A stretch of 64,000 nt of DNA from assembly GCF_002868715.1 (NCBI RefSeq), contig NZ_PKLZ01000009.1, positions 124,001 to 188,000 of the forward strand, written 5' to 3'. Below, in pieces: positions 17,155 to 26,248 of the stretch. The position numbers and the translations under genes are program-made. Under the pieces are notes generated by a model. That model made no database searches. It saw only the letters and a list, made by a program, of their open reading frames with translations, and had not been told where the DNA came from. Positions within the stretch are counted from its first letter, which is position 1, and each line of letters begins with the position of its first letter. This DNA is from Kineobactrum sediminis (GTDB lineage Bacteria > Pseudomonadota > Gammaproteobacteria > Pseudomonadales > Halieaceae).

Positions 17155-17571
17155 CTACTCTTCCACGTGATCCACATCCAGCTGCCCCGTAAGGCGGCGG
17201 CGGATATGCGACCACGAAATGCCCACTGCCAGCAGGATAGACAGTAGTACCAGCCCCAGCCAACTGATCGTTCCGCTGGCCTCCAGGGTGAGCCAGCCCA
17301 GATCCACAAATAACCAGATAATCGAGCCAAACAGGGCCGTTCCCAGGATAACCCCAAGCCAGCCCATGGACAGAAAGGTGGCGCGCAGATAGATGATCCA
17401 GCCAATCAGCAGCAGGATGCCCGCCATCAAAATGAGAGGCTGCAGGTTAAAGCCATTATTCGCAATCCAGTTGGCATACGAGTAGCCGGTCGGGTTCCAG
17501 GTGCCCGCCACCAGCAACACTGCAAATAACAGGCGCAGCATGAAGCTGCCAAAATCAAAGGATTGATACAT
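17155..17571 (-). CDS. Small four-helix membrane protein (DUF6524-like)
   Basis: A 138-residue inner-membrane protein with four hydrophobic helices (about residues 10-25, 44-62, 69-90 and 98-118) and a charged C terminus. The N-terminal pattern with WNPTGYSYANW matches a small conserved family of proteobacterial membrane proteins that I believe is DUF6524; no function is known. It is convergent with the ABC-TerB gene, 26 bases apart, so it marks the right end of that operon. Confidence 0.75.
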   Translation of the reverse strand: MYQSFDFGSFMLRLLFAVLLVAGTWNPTGYSYANWIANNGFNLQPLILMAGILLLIGWIIYLRATFLSMGWLGVILGTALFGSIIWLFVDLGWLTLEASGTISWLGLVLLSILLAVGISWSHIRRRLTGQLDVDHVEE

Positions 17572-17684
17572 GTACTTTCCCCAGGAATTATTTATCAGGT
17601 GAATCTAATGCATGAGCTGCGTGTGGGCAACTCCATTACGCTCTCATGGACTATCAGCCAGTATTGACACCATGATGGGATTAC

Positions 17685-18503
17685 TTACGTGGTGACTTTT
17701 TGCGCAGTGACCACGAGCAGCCAGACCACACCTTCTGCTTTAGCCCTTGCCACTTCTGGTGCCGGATAACTGACAATCTCAACGGGCCAATCCCTGAACT
17801 CGGTCGGGGAGGGGGTATAGCGCTCCAGGGGGGTTGAATCTTCCCGCCAGCGCTCTATGTTAACGTTGGTCCAGACCGCCGGGTCAAACAGTGAGCGGAG
17901 TTTTTCGGTATCGCCCATGATGAACATTTCATTGCCGTGAAAATGCACCGGCGCATCAAAGTAGATGCTGCCGCCGGGTTTTAGAACCCGCGCGATCTCC
18001 TGAAAACAGTCCGAATAAGAAGATGGGGTTCTGACACCCCCGGCCCGCTGGCCCCAGTGTTCAATGGACTGAACGCCAAAGACCCGGTCGAAGGTGGCGT
18101 CGGCAAAAGGCAGTTCGCTGGCATGGCCATAGCCGCCCGAGCCGAGCTGTAGTTTCCGGGAAGTATCCTGCTGGGGGTCTACCCCTGTCCACCTGCCGCC
18201 GCTGCGCACAATAAGGTTGCGCGCCAGCTTGAATCGGCCGAAACCAATTTCCAGGACTTCCTCGCCTTTACAATTATGGAAGTGTGCCTCAATACTTGAG
18301 ACGACGCATTTTCTCAGGGGAGTACCGAAGTTGATTGAGCATCGGGTGTTGGCGGGATCAAAGCTTCTGCAGCTGGCGCAGGAGACGACCCGATCCTCGT
18401 CCTGATCTTCCCAGTATTGTCCCTGCCATTTGCTGGCGCAGGTTTTGGGTGAGATCGTAGCGCTGTGCCATCGCTTCAGCAGGGAACCTTTTTTGGAGTG
18501 CAT
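17685..18503 (-). CDS. Class I SAM-dependent methyltransferase
   Basis: About 272 residues from ATG 18503, which has GGACGGA upstream; an in-frame ATG at 18545 would add 14 residues. The core shows the SAM motif I (VLEIGFGRFKLARNL), the motif II acidic residue (WTGVDPQQD), motif III (LPFADATFDRVFGVQSIEHW) and the post-motif LKPGGSIYFDAP. It is a stand-alone small-molecule type methyltransferase; the substrate is not evident. The N-terminal 80 residues carry several cysteines (VSCASCRSFDP) that could bind zinc. No operon partner is visible. Confidence 0.8.
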   Translation of the reverse strand: MHSKKGSLLKRWHSATISPKTCASKWQGQYWEDQDEDRVVSCASCRSFDPANTRCSINFGTPLRKCVVSSIEAHFHNCKGEEVLEIGFGRFKLARNLIVRSGGRWTGVDPQQDTSRKLQLGSGGYGHASELPFADATFDRVFGVQSIEHWGQRAGGVRTPSSYSDCFQEIARVLKPGGSIYFDAPVHFHGNEMFIMGDTEKLRSLFDPAVWTNVNIERWREDSTPLERYTPSPTEFRDWPVEIVSYPAPEVARAKAEGVVWLLVVTAQKVTT

Positions 18504-18640
18504 GATTTTTCCGTCCACGAGTGGCGCATTTTGCAAAACCGGCATTGCTCTTGCCGGACTCGCTGTTCATCACTATGGTATCAGGATTTCCAAAACGCGG
18601 GGCTGGTGCGAAAACCAGGCCAAAAAAAAGAGGAACCTGT

Positions 18641-19825
18641 TCAAACGAATTCCCGGGATTCAATAAACTTCACCCAGTGGTCCAGGAATTTGCTCTGTCC
18701 GATTGCGAGCTTCAGGCAAACCAGCAGGGGCATGGCCAGCAATACACCCATGGCGCCCCACAGCCAACCCCATACTACCAGCCATACGATTACGACCAGC
18801 GGGTTGAGCCGCATATTCCGGCCGACAATCAACGGCGTAATGAAGTTTGCTTCCACCAGGTTGATGCCAAAGTACACCAGCGCCGGTAGCGCAGCCGCGG
18901 CCACTGCGCCGTACTGGACCACACCCGCCAGCAGCAGCACGATCACTCCAAGCAGGGGGCCGACATAGGGCGCGAAATTGAGCATGCCCACCAACACCCC
19001 CCACAACAGGGCGTCCTGCACGCCGAGCAGCCAGAATGCGGCGGCGGTCGCGAGCCCGAGACAGGTGTTGATCGCGCTGACCGTGAGAATATACCGGGAC
19101 AATTCCACCTCTATGGTTTTCATCAGCACAATACTGCGCCGTTTGTCCTGGATCCGGGGGAAAATATTGACGAAGCTGATGAACAGGCCTGGCCCGAAAA
19201 CCAGCAGGAACAATATCAGTATTATGGTAGTCAGTAGCTGGGCGATTATTAATGGCGCGCCGCCCAGCATGGCGAGAATGAGTTCGAGACCACTCTGCTT
19301 GAGTTTTTCGCTGACCCGGTTTTCATCTTTTGCGTCAGGTTCTTCCGCTCTATCGGCACCTGTCCCGGATTCTTCTGGGCTGTTGTCACCGAACAGGCCA
19401 AAAAACGTGAAGCCCCTGGGTTCGGGCGCCTTGGGTTTGGGCTTAGCAGTAAGCGAGTCAGTCAGGGTGTCAACCCGCTGTGAGAATTGCTCCGTCAGTT
19501 CCGGAATTGCTTTGCCCCAGCGCTGGGCGGGCTCGGCCAGTTGAGTGGCAAGAAGGACGAGGGGGCCTCCAATCACACAGAGAATCAATACGGCCGAGAT
19601 TGCCCGCGGAACGTAGAATCGCTTGAGCAGCTTTACCAGTGGCCCGAGCAGCAGCGCGAACAGAACCGCGACGACAATCGGTATCAATAACGACTTGGCG
19701 AAATAAATAGTGTACAGCAGCGCCAGCGCCAGGAGACAACGTATCGATGGCGATGCCGTCGTGGAGTTGGATATACGATCCGGCTCAGTGGGGTCGACTG
19801 GTTCCGGGGTTCCCCTTTTGGTCAC
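18641..19825 (-). CDS. AI-2E/PerM-family transporter
   Basis: A 394-residue membrane protein with a GTG start at 19825. It has about eight helices: a pair near residues 28-65, another near 78-100, then after a charged soluble insert (about 110-180) a block of hydrophobic helices containing LGVLVGMLNFAPYVGPLLG and NFITPLIVGRNMRLNPLVV. These are signatures of the AI-2E family (YhhT, PerM, TqsA), whose members are exporters or Na+/H+ antiporters. It is the last gene of a four-gene set that begins with an ElaB-like protein, and its start overlaps the stop of the preceding gene (GTGA). Confidence 0.88.
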   Translation of the reverse strand: MTKRGTPEPVDPTEPDRISNSTTASPSIRCLLALALLYTIYFAKSLLIPIVVAVLFALLLGPLVKLLKRFYVPRAISAVLILCVIGGPLVLLATQLAEPAQRWGKAIPELTEQFSQRVDTLTDSLTAKPKPKAPEPRGFTFFGLFGDNSPEESGTGADRAEEPDAKDENRVSEKLKQSGLELILAMLGGAPLIIAQLLTTIILILFLLVFGPGLFISFVNIFPRIQDKRRSIVLMKTIEVELSRYILTVSAINTCLGLATAAAFWLLGVQDALLWGVLVGMLNFAPYVGPLLGVIVLLLAGVVQYGAVAAAALPALVYFGINLVEANFITPLIVGRNMRLNPLVVIVWLVVWGWLWGAMGVLLAMPLLVCLKLAIGQSKFLDHWVKFIESREFV

Positions 19826-20109
19826 GTTGTAGAATCAGTGGCGGCAAGACCGGTGCTGAAGCCAGCAGACAGCATGGGCCACAGGCGCAGCCCCATCGCC
19901 AGCGGTGATTCAATTGCGCTGCTGCCTATCAGGCCGCCGAAACGCTGGGTGACGAAACCCGCAACGAATCCGCCACCAATAAGCCAGTACGGGCCCAGTG
20001 CACGCAGGTAGTCAACCCGTTGCCGGGTGCTTTGCCGCAACAATTGCCGCCGCGAAGCCAGCTCAGCCTCCGCAGCCTGCAGCTCACGAATCTGTTGTCT
20101 TCGTCCCAT
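19822..20109 (-). CDS. Small membrane protein, unknown
   Basis: A 95-residue protein with an amphipathic N terminus (RRQQIRELQAAEAELASRRQ) and two weak hydrophobic segments (about residues 43-62 and 70-88). It overlaps both neighbours, the holin-like gene by 26 bases and the transporter gene by four, so it belongs to their transcript. Similar small proteins occur in ElaB/YqjD-YqjE-YqjK type clusters of envelope-associated stress proteins; a YqjK-like role is plausible but not proven. Confidence 0.7.
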   Translation of the reverse strand: MGRRQQIRELQAAEAELASRRQLLRQSTRQRVDYLRALGPYWLIGGGFVAGFVTQRFGGLIGSSAIESPLAMGLRLWPMLSAGFSTGLAATDSTT

Positions 20110-20584
20110 CGCTGTTGTCAGCTCCTGTCATTGCTTTCAACTGTCGCCGGGTAGCCGGCAGTCCAAGGCTACGCTGAAAAACGCGAGCTGCTCGCCACAG
20201 CAGGAGCAGCGCCAGCAGCTGCACAACAAGAAATCCCGCCAGACCCAGGGCAACAGAGCCACTGCCCAGAAAAGCCAGCCAGGCGAGCAATACAGACAAG
20301 CCAAGCCATGCCAGTATGACGAGTGACACCATGGCCAGTAATACCCCCAGCAGGCGCAGGCCGTCGCCGACAGCGAGCTTGAGCTCCAGCTGCAGCAGCT
20401 CGGACAACTGGCGCCCGGTCGCCAGAGTCTGTTGCAACAACGCGGCCCATGCCTGTAATTGCGCCTCTGTAGCCGCCGGCTCCGATTGAGTCCCGGACCC
20501 CAACTGGTCTGGCTGTGAGCCTTGTTGCCCCGCTGTCTCTGCGTGCCCGGCCTCTGATGATTGAGGTTTGGTGGCCTCGGGCAC
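20084..20584 (-). CDS. Phage_holin_3_6 / YqjE-like membrane protein
   Basis: A 166-residue protein with a GTG start at 20584. The N-terminal 45 residues are polar and low-complexity (Gln/Ser/Ala). Then comes an amphipathic helix (ALLQQTLATGRQLSELLQLE), two strong membrane helices (about residues 80-100 and 104-127) and a polar tail. This is the layout of the Actinobacterial holin-X / Phage_holin_3_6 family, which includes E. coli YqjE. It follows the ElaB/YqjD-like gene with a five-base gap, matching the yqjDE order in enterics. Despite the family name it is not evidence of a prophage. Confidence 0.75.
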   Translation of the reverse strand: MPEATKPQSSEAGHAETAGQQGSQPDQLGSGTQSEPAATEAQLQAWAALLQQTLATGRQLSELLQLELKLAVGDGLRLLGVLLAMVSLVILAWLGLSVLLAWLAFLGSGSVALGLAGFLVVQLLALLLLWRAARVFQRSLGLPATRRQLKAMTGADNSDGTKTTDS

Positions 20585-20589
20585 CTGGT

Positions 20590-20889
20590 TTATTTCCGCG
20601 ACAGCAGCTGTGCCGCCAGCAGGCCTGCGACGAAGGCGAGACCTAGCGTTGCCACCGGTTTCTCATGTACGAACCGCTCTACGTCCTGGCCCAGAGCGTC
20701 GGCCTTGCCCTTGCCCTTGACCAGCTGTGCCATGGCGTCCTCCTTCAGGTCCAGGCCGGCGGCTTCTGCGGCCTGGCGAAAGTGCCCTTGCGCCTCCAGC
20801 AGGTTGTTGTAGGCGGCGAGCGCCGCCTCTTTACCGGAATCCATCTCCTGCTTCTTCACGTTGCTCTCCTTTTCAGTTGCGCTTGCCAC
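20590..20889 (-). CDS. ElaB/YqjD/DUF883-like membrane-anchored protein
   Basis: About 99 residues from GTG 20889 (TTG 20892 is in the same frame), with a GGGAG upstream. A charged helical N-terminal part with Ala/Glu/Lys repeats ends in FVHEKPVATLGLAFVAGLLA, the C-terminal tail anchor typical of ElaB/YqjD/YgaM proteins. Those proteins bind ribosomes and tether them to the membrane in stationary phase or stress. It is the first gene of a four-gene set with YqjE-like, small membrane and AI-2E-type proteins. Confidence 0.78.
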   Translation of the reverse strand: MASATEKESNVKKQEMDSGKEAALAAYNNLLEAQGHFRQAAEAAGLDLKEDAMAQLVKGKGKADALGQDVERFVHEKPVATLGLAFVAGLLAAQLLSRK

Positions 20890-20892
20890 CAA

Positions 20893-21189
20893 TTTTATCT
20901 CCCTTAGAGTTATGATATTGCCGAGCCGAGCATGCCTTTCGCAAGGGAAAGTATCGTTACACAGGCGTGGAAATTTGTCGATCAGTGTCTTTTCACCAGG
21001 CTCGTGATTGAATGCTGTCGCCGACGGCGTTGGTTGTGACGGGTTCTACCCCGCTTCCACGGACGGTTCTAAAACGGCTATTGGACTTCCCCTGATTCGG
21101 CGCCTTCGGTGAGTGAGCCAGAGTGGTAGCCTGGGATGAGGCGGTTGAATCGATCAGCTTATAGGAGTTGATTTGGCACCAGCTAACAA
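20893..21189. other. Intergenic region with an IS-end-like repeat
   Basis: About 300 bases between two minus-strand genes. No gene is seen. It contains the 40-base repeat at 21041-21080 that recurs inverted near 36.4 kb. The part next to 20893 should hold the promoter of the ElaB-like operon, but no convincing -35/-10 pair could be picked out. Confidence 0.4.
21041..21080 (+). repeat. Dispersed 40-bp repeat, copy 1
   Basis: This 40-base stretch, beginning GGGTTCTACCCC and ending AAAACGGCTA, matches the reverse complement of 36400-36438 at 36 of 39 aligned positions with one single-base gap. It is likely the end of a transposable element or a miniature relic. No transposase remains beside it. 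Confidence 0.75.
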
Positions 21190-21411
21190 CTAGCGCTTGT
21201 TTTTTTCATCACGACGAGCCTTTTTGGTCAGCGGCCTGCCGTCTGCACCAATAGTACTTTTGGGCTTCTCACCCTTGGCAGTCTTTGACGCTCGGCTAAG
21301 AGCAATGAGTCGCAGGGTTTCGTCATCACGCAATTTGATCGCGTTTTTTTCCAGAGTGTCCAGCTCTTCGAAGCTGTACACGTCGTTCTTAAGCTTCTCT
21401 ATTCTGTTCAT
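21190..21411 (-). CDS. Small basic hypothetical protein
   Basis: A 73-residue charged protein. An N-terminal helix (NRIEKLKNDVYSFEELDTLE) is followed by a lysine/arginine-rich C terminus (GRPLTKKARRDEKNKR). The composition suggests nucleic-acid or ribosome binding. I do not recognise the family. No strong Shine-Dalgarno is visible, but codon use looks like that of the neighbours. Confidence 0.55.
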   Translation of the reverse strand: MNRIEKLKNDVYSFEELDTLEKNAIKLRDDETLRLIALSRASKTAKGEKPKSTIGADGRPLTKKARRDEKNKR

Positions 21412-21515
21412 ATTGCGCTCGCATGCGGGAGTGGGCAGAGTCGAGCTGTTAGCTGTAACAGTCGCGACCTGATCTTACAGCTATAGGCCCGATCAGGCTT
21501 GCTCCGGCTGACTGA

Positions 21516-22064
21516 TCAAACCGCAGCCGATTCTTCCTTGGTATCGACACTCTCAGCATCTTGCGGCGCCAGCTCCGCCACCCTGGCTTCCAGCTCCGCC
21601 ACCTTGCGCTGCAGTTCCGCGTTCTCTTTCCTGGTCTCGCTGAGCGTCTTCTGCAAGGTATCGGCCGCGCTGGTCTTTTCCGCCAGTTTCTTCTTGCTGG
21701 CATCGAGGTTCTTCTTCATGCGCACCGGGTCGAATTGCGTGAGGGTCTTGTTCTCTTCGCGCATCGCCGCCAGATCCTTCTGCAGGGTCTTTATCCGCTG
21801 CTTCAGTTCGGCGATCTCCGCCACCAGTCGTTCGCTGCGATTGTGCAGTTCGCGGGCGCGCTGCTCGGCCTTCTGGCTGTCGGTGGCCTTGCCGGTGAGT
21901 TCGGTGATGGTCTCCAGCTGCTTGTCGACGGCGGCCTGGAGTTCTGACTCCCGGGCGCTGAGGCGGTCGATCTCGGCGCTCTTGGTGTCGAGCTGTTGCT
22001 GATACTCGGCCCGGAGATCAGCCTCGAGTTCCATGATTTTTTCAAGTTTGTTGGCTGTGAGCAT
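21516..22064 (-). CDS. Coiled-coil protein, unknown
   Basis: A 182-residue protein from ATG 22064 (AGGA five bases upstream). Nearly the whole length is predicted coiled coil with heptads of Leu, Ala and Glu (MELEADLRAEYQQQLDTKSA, ELQRKVAELEARVAELA). It has no signal peptide or membrane segment, and its acidic tail ends in EESAAV. It is downstream of tRNA-Asn on the same strand but separated from it by a terminator. The role is unknown; a scaffold or filament-forming function is possible. Confidence 0.7.
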   Translation of the reverse strand: MLTANKLEKIMELEADLRAEYQQQLDTKSAEIDRLSARESELQAAVDKQLETITELTGKATDSQKAEQRARELHNRSERLVAEIAELKQRIKTLQKDLAAMREENKTLTQFDPVRMKKNLDASKKKLAEKTSAADTLQKTLSETRKENAELQRKVAELEARVAELAPQDAESVDTKEESAAV

Positions 22065-22104
22065 AGTGTCCTGGGGTAGTGTTGTGGGAACGGGGGGTGG
22101 GCAC

Positions 22105-22132
22105 AAAAAAAAGGGCCGCATCACTGCAACCC
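22105..22132 (-). terminator. Terminator of tRNA-Asn
   Basis: On the minus strand GGGTTGC pairs with GCGGCCC (two G-T wobbles) around a six-base loop, followed by eight T residues. It lies 20 bases after the tRNA CCA end. Confidence 0.75.
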
Positions 22133-22151
22133 CTTAATTTAATTACAAATA

Positions 22152-22227
22152 TGGCTCCGCCTGCTGGGCTCGAACCAGCGACCCATTGATTAACAGTCAA
22201 TTGCTCTACCAACTGAGCTAAGGCGGA
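22152..22227 (-). tRNA. tRNA-Asn (GTT)
   Basis: A 76-base cloverleaf on the minus strand. The acceptor stem TCCGCCT pairs with AGGCGGA, the D arm is GCTCAGTTGGTAGAGC, the anticodon loop CTGTTAA has anticodon GTT, and the T arm is GCTGGTTCGAGCCCAGC. The CCA end is encoded. In Pseudomonas aeruginosa a tRNA-Asn gene flanks the O-antigen locus, and its presence here with wbpM and uvrB nearby agrees with that synteny. Confidence 0.97.
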
Positions 22228-22249
22228 ATGGTCTCAACCGAGGTCGCGT

Positions 22250-22278
22250 ATATTAATGACCCGCTCCAGACAGGTCAA
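22250..22278 (-). promoter_or_regulatory. Sigma70 promoter of tRNA-Asn
   Basis: On the minus strand TTGACC (22278-22273) and TAATAT (22255-22250) are spaced by exactly 17 bases, about 23 bases upstream of the mature tRNA 5' end. The sequence between the -10 and the tRNA is GC-rich. Confidence 0.85.
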
Positions 22279-22400
22279 CATATCCCGGAGATTTTTTCTG
22301 GCTGTGCGCGGTTGTTTCGGGCGGTAAACGGCCCCCGGCTGCATTTCCCGCCACACTGCTCCATAATAGACGGTTAAGTGTGGAAGGCAGGTCAGGAGTC

Positions 22401-24419
22401 ATGGCAAAGCGGTTCAGAGTACAGTCCGGTTACTCTCCGGCGGGGGATCAGCCCAGGGCGATCCACGATCTGGTGGAGGGTATCAATGCCGGCCTATCGT
22501 CGCAGGTGTTGCTCGGCGTCACTGGGTCGGGCAAGACCTATACCATGGCCAATGTCGTGGAACAGATACAGCGCCCAACCATTGTCATGGCTCACAACAA
22601 GACGCTGGCGGCCCAGTTATATGGCGAGTTCAAGGAGTTCTTTCCCGATAACGCCGTAGAGTATTTTGTGTCTTACTACGACTACTATCAGCCGGAGGCG
22701 TATGTGCCATCCTCGGATACCTTTATTGAAAAGGACTCTTCGGTTAACGAGCATATTGAGCAGATGCGGCTGTCTGCGACCAAGGCCCTGCTGGAACGGG
22801 AAGACTGCCTGGTAGTGGCTACGGTCTCCGCCATTTATGGCCTGGGGGATCCCAAGACCTATTTCACCATGGTAATGCACCTGTCCCGGGGCGAGATCAT
22901 TGACCAGCGTCAGCTGCTGCGTCACCTCGCTGAATTACAATACACGCGAAACGATATCGATTTCCATCGCGGCAGCTATCGGGTTCGGGGCGACGTCATT
23001 GATATTTTCCCGGCCGATTCCGAGTTTGAAGCAGTGCGTATTGAGCTGTTTGATTCCGAAGTGGAGAATATCTGCTACTTTGATCCCCTTACCGGGGCGG
23101 TGGAGCGCAAGGTGCCCCGGGTGACCATATTCCCGAAGAGCCACTATGTCACCACCCGGGATGTAATGCTGAATGCCGTCGGGCAGATAGAAGCCGAACT
23201 CGAGCAGCGAGTGGCGCAACTCAAGGATAACAACAAGCTGGTAGAGGCGCAGCGCCTCCATCAACGTACCCGCTATGATCTTGAGATGATCCGCGAACTG
23301 GGCTATTGCAACGGCGTGGAAAACTATTCCCGCTACCTCTCCGGGCGCGGCGAAGGCCAGCCGCCGCCCACGCTGTTTGAATACCTGCCGGAAAACGCGC
23401 TGGTGATTATCGACGAGTCCCACGCCACGATTCCCCAGATTGGCGGCATGTACCGTGGTGACCGCTCGCGCAAGGAAACCCTGGTGGAATACGGGTTTCG
23501 CCTGCCCTCGGCGCTGGACAACCGACCGCTGCGATTTGAGGAATGGGAACAGCTCGTGCCGCAGGCCGTGTTTGTCTCGGCCACGCCGGGACACTACGAA
23601 CTTGAACACGCCGGACGCGTGGTGGAGCAGGTGGTGCGTCCAACCGGCCTGCTGGATCCTCCGCTGGAAGTGCGCCCGGCTACTACCCAGGTGGATGACC
23701 TGCTTTCCGAGATCCACAAGGTTGTGGCGGTAGGGGAGAGGGTGCTGGTGACGACCCTGACCAAGCGGATGTCCGAAGACCTGACCGAGTACCTGGCGGA
23801 ACATGGCGTCAAGGTGCGCTATCTGCACTCGGATATTGACACGGTGGAGCGGGTTGAGATTATTCGCGATCTGCGTTTGGGCGAATTCGATGTGCTGGTG
23901 GGCATCAATCTGCTGCGCGAGGGCCTGGATATGCCCGAGGTCTCACTGGTGACGATCCTGGACGCTGACAAGGAGGGTTTTCTGCGTTCGGAGCGTGCCC
24001 TGATCCAGACGATCGGTCGCGCCGCGCGTAACCTCAACGGTCGGGCTATTCTCTATGCCGACAAAATCACCGGTTCCATGGAGCGGGCAATGGCGGAGAC
24101 CACGCGGCGCCGCGAGAAGCAGATGGCCCACAACCTGGAGCATGGGATCACGCCTGTCGGGGTGACCAAATCCATCCAGGATATTATGGAAGGTGCCAGG
24201 CGCATGCCCACCAAGGGCAAGACTCGAGCGGCGAAAGTGGCGGAATCTGCACTGGCCTACAGCACCGAAGTTGCCCAGCTGAGCCCGGCGGCACTGGCGC
24301 GCAAGCTGCAGCAAATGGAGGCGCAAATGCAACAGCATGCCAAAAACCTGGAGTTTGAGCAGGCGGCGGCGTTGCGCGACCAGGTGACGGAGATCCGCCA
24401 GCTCGCGTTTCTCAGCTAA
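22401..24419 (+). CDS. uvrB: Excinuclease ABC subunit B
   Basis: A 672-residue UvrB, the damage-verifying helicase-like subunit of nucleotide excision repair; the usual length is about 670. ATG 22401 with a close AGGAG is preferred over GTG 22380. Visible motifs are Walker A GVTGSGKT (39-46), the beta-hairpin region [20 protein letters not shown], the Walker B-like DESH, helicase motif V/VI segments [16 protein letters not shown] and [15 protein letters not shown], and a C-terminal UVR domain ([14 protein letters not shown]) that contacts UvrC. No LexA box was recognised in the 170 bases upstream. Confidence 0.98.
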   Translation: MAKRFRVQSGYSPAGDQPRAIHDLVEGINAGLSSQVLLGVTGSGKTYTMANVVEQIQRPTIVMAHNKTLAAQLYGEFKEFFPDNAVEYFVSYYDYYQPEAYVPSSDTFIEKDSSVNEHIEQMRLSATKALLEREDCLVVATVSAIYGLGDPKTYFTMVMHLSRGEIIDQRQLLRHLAELQYTRNDIDFHRGSYRVRGDVIDIFPADSEFEAVRIELFDSEVENICYFDPLTGAVERKVPRVTIFPKSHYVTTRDVMLNAVGQIEAELEQRVAQLKDNNKLVEAQRLHQRTRYDLEMIRELGYCNGVENYSRYLSGRGEGQPPPTLFEYLPENALVIIDESHATIPQIGGMYRGDRSRKETLVEYGFRLPSALDNRPLRFEEWEQLVPQAVFVSATPGHYELEHAGRVVEQVVRPTGLLDPPLEVRPATTQVDDLLSEIHKVVAVGERVLVTTLTKRMSEDLTEYLAEHGVKVRYLHSDIDTVERVEIIRDLRLGEFDVLVGINLLREGLDMPEVSLVTILDADKEGFLRSERALIQTIGRAARNLNGRAILYADKITGSMERAMAETTRRREKQMAHNLEHGITPVGVTKSIQDIMEGARRMPTKGKTRAAKVAESALAYSTEVAQLSPAALARKLQQMEAQMQQHAKNLEFEQAAALRDQVTEIRQLAFLS

Positions 24420-24462
24420 CAGTCTGGTTATTAATGTGCCTGCACACCTTTGTCCTGAAGCG

Positions 24463-26142
24463 CTAGTGTCTGCTTGTCATCCCGGGAATCTCTTCTGCCG
24501 GTAGCGGCTGGCTGAAGTAAAAACCCTGGCCGGCAACCCCGCCAAGCTGCTTGATGAAGTTGGCCTGGGATTCATTTTCAATGCCCTTGACAACAACCTT
24601 GAGTCCCAGGGCCCGGCCCATTGCAATAATGGTTCTGGCTATGATGGCCTGCTCTTTGTCGTGCGGTATGTTGTGCATGAACGATGCGGCGAGTTTCAGC
24701 GTGGTGATCGGCAGTGTGCGCAAGTAGTCGAGGGAGGTGTCCCCGACCCCGAAATCGTCGATGGCAATACCGATGCCCAGCTCACTGACTGCCCGCAGGT
24801 TGTCCCGGGCAACAGGGTGCTGTCCGAGCAGCGTCAGCTCCCTGATTTCGATTTCCAGCTGGTGGGCAGCAAGCTGGTATTCATCAAGTGCGCTGGCCAG
24901 TGCTTGTACGAAATCTGCCTGCTGGAGCGTCGCACAGCTGAGATTGATGCTGACTCTGTGGGATGTACCACCTGTGTCCTGCCAATTGCGCAATTGTGCG
25001 CAGGCAGTACGGACTGACCAGGTGTCCAGGCGCCGCATTAGTCCCGCCTGTCCGGCAAGCGAAATAAATTCCCTGGGCTGCACAGGCCCCCTGCCCGGCA
25101 TGTGCCATCGCGCCAGGGCCTCGAAGCCAATGATCCTGCCGGTGCTGAAATCTATCTGAGGTTGATAAACCTGGGTCAGCGAGTTGTTGTCGAAGGATTG
25201 CTTGAAGGCCTCAAGCAGGACCCGGTGTTCGGTGGCGGCCGTGGTCATGTCGGCGGTGTAAAACCGCCAGTCACTGCGCCCGCTTTCCTTGGCCCGATAC
25301 ATGGCAATATCGGCGTAATCCAGTAATCGGGAGGTCTCCCGGGCGTCGTCGGGATAGAGACTGATGCCGATACTGCAGCTGAGTTTTACCTGAACACCCC
25401 CGAGTATGAACGGCTGGTTGATTGCATCCATTAACTTACAGGCAACTGCCGAGGCATCGTCGATGACTTCAATCTGGTCAAGCAACGCGACAAATTCATC
25501 CCCTCCCACCCGCGCCAGTACGTCGCTTTCCCGCAAGCAGTTTTGCAGGCGGGTTGCGGTTTGAGTGAGCAGATCGTCGCCTGCGGCATGTCCCAGGGTG
25601 TCGTTAATCTCCTTGAATCGATCCAGGTCGATGAACATGACGGCCAGCCGGCTGTGATTGCGTCGCGCCGTCTTGATGTTGCGTTCAAGCAGGCTGTCGA
25701 GCAGCGAGCGATTTGCCAGTCCCGTCAGGGGGTCGCAGTGCGCTATGGATTCCAGTCGCTCGCGTGCCTCGTGCAGCTCGGTAATATCCCGCACCAGGCA
25801 AACAAGCTGCCGATTTTCGGGAATCGGCGTGATCCGCGCTTCATAGTAAGTTTTTCCTTCTCCACAAGGCACGTTGTATTCGAAGGTAACGAGTGTGTTG
25901 TTGCGTATGGAGCGGTCCATAGCCCGCCTGAATTGACCTGTCACCGGATCAGGGAGGAGGGCATTAACCGATCTGTTAAGTAGTTGTGCCGGCGTCCGGC
26001 CGAGGTACATCGTTTCCGGGCCGTGACAATCGCGAATAGTCCCGTCCTGGTCGAGCAGCAGATACAGATCTGGCAAAGCGGCCCACAGCGAGTCCAGGAA
26101 TTGGCTCTGATTGCTTTGTTGCGTGACAGAACTCAGCCGCAC
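24463..26142 (-). CDS. PAS-GGDEF-EAL protein with a degenerate EAL site
   Basis: A 559-residue cytoplasmic protein from GTG 26142. A PAS domain (about residues 16-125) precedes a GGDEF domain with an intact active site (RVGGDEF, 211-217) and an RxxD inhibitory site (RESD, 204-207), then an EAL domain (about 305-555). The EAL motif itself (GFEALARW) and the DDFG loop are kept. But the usual KIDxSF reads KLAASF (Asp to Ala485), and the AEGVE motif reads VKGIE, replacing the conserved Glu with Lys519. Diguanylate cyclase activity is likely; phosphodiesterase activity is doubtful. Confidence 0.9.
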   Translation of the reverse strand: MRLSSVTQQSNQSQFLDSLWAALPDLYLLLDQDGTIRDCHGPETMYLGRTPAQLLNRSVNALLPDPVTGQFRRAMDRSIRNNTLVTFEYNVPCGEGKTYYEARITPIPENRQLVCLVRDITELHEARERLESIAHCDPLTGLANRSLLDSLLERNIKTARRNHSRLAVMFIDLDRFKEINDTLGHAAGDDLLTQTATRLQNCLRESDVLARVGGDEFVALLDQIEVIDDASAVACKLMDAINQPFILGGVQVKLSCSIGISLYPDDARETSRLLDYADIAMYRAKESGRSDWRFYTADMTTAATEHRVLLEAFKQSFDNNSLTQVYQPQIDFSTGRIIGFEALARWHMPGRGPVQPREFISLAGQAGLMRRLDTWSVRTACAQLRNWQDTGGTSHRVSINLSCATLQQADFVQALASALDEYQLAAHQLEIEIRELTLLGQHPVARDNLRAVSELGIGIAIDDFGVGDTSLDYLRTLPITTLKLAASFMHNIPHDKEQAIIARTIIAMGRALGLKVVVKGIENESQANFIKQLGGVAGQGFYFSQPLPAEEIPGMTSRH

Positions 26143-26248
26143 GGCGGCCGGCTTTTCAAGCTGAATGCATGAAAACGGACGGTTGTGCCGGCTCTATTGA
26201 CTGGCTGCTCGCATATGACCTGTTCCACGGCTGCGCCCCTGCTGGATT

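Noticed and set aside
20084-20584. Prophage holin
   Set aside because: The match is to a family that includes chromosomal YqjE, the gene sits in a stress-type operon, and no other phage gene is present.
22228-22400. LexA box upstream of uvrB
   Set aside because: No CTGT-N8-ACAG palindrome could be found in the 170 bases before the gene.
22935-23828. 297-residue minus-strand frame inside uvrB
   Set aside because: It is antisense to a clear uvrB, a common artefact in GC-rich coding DNA, and is rich in His/Gln/Arg as such shadows are.
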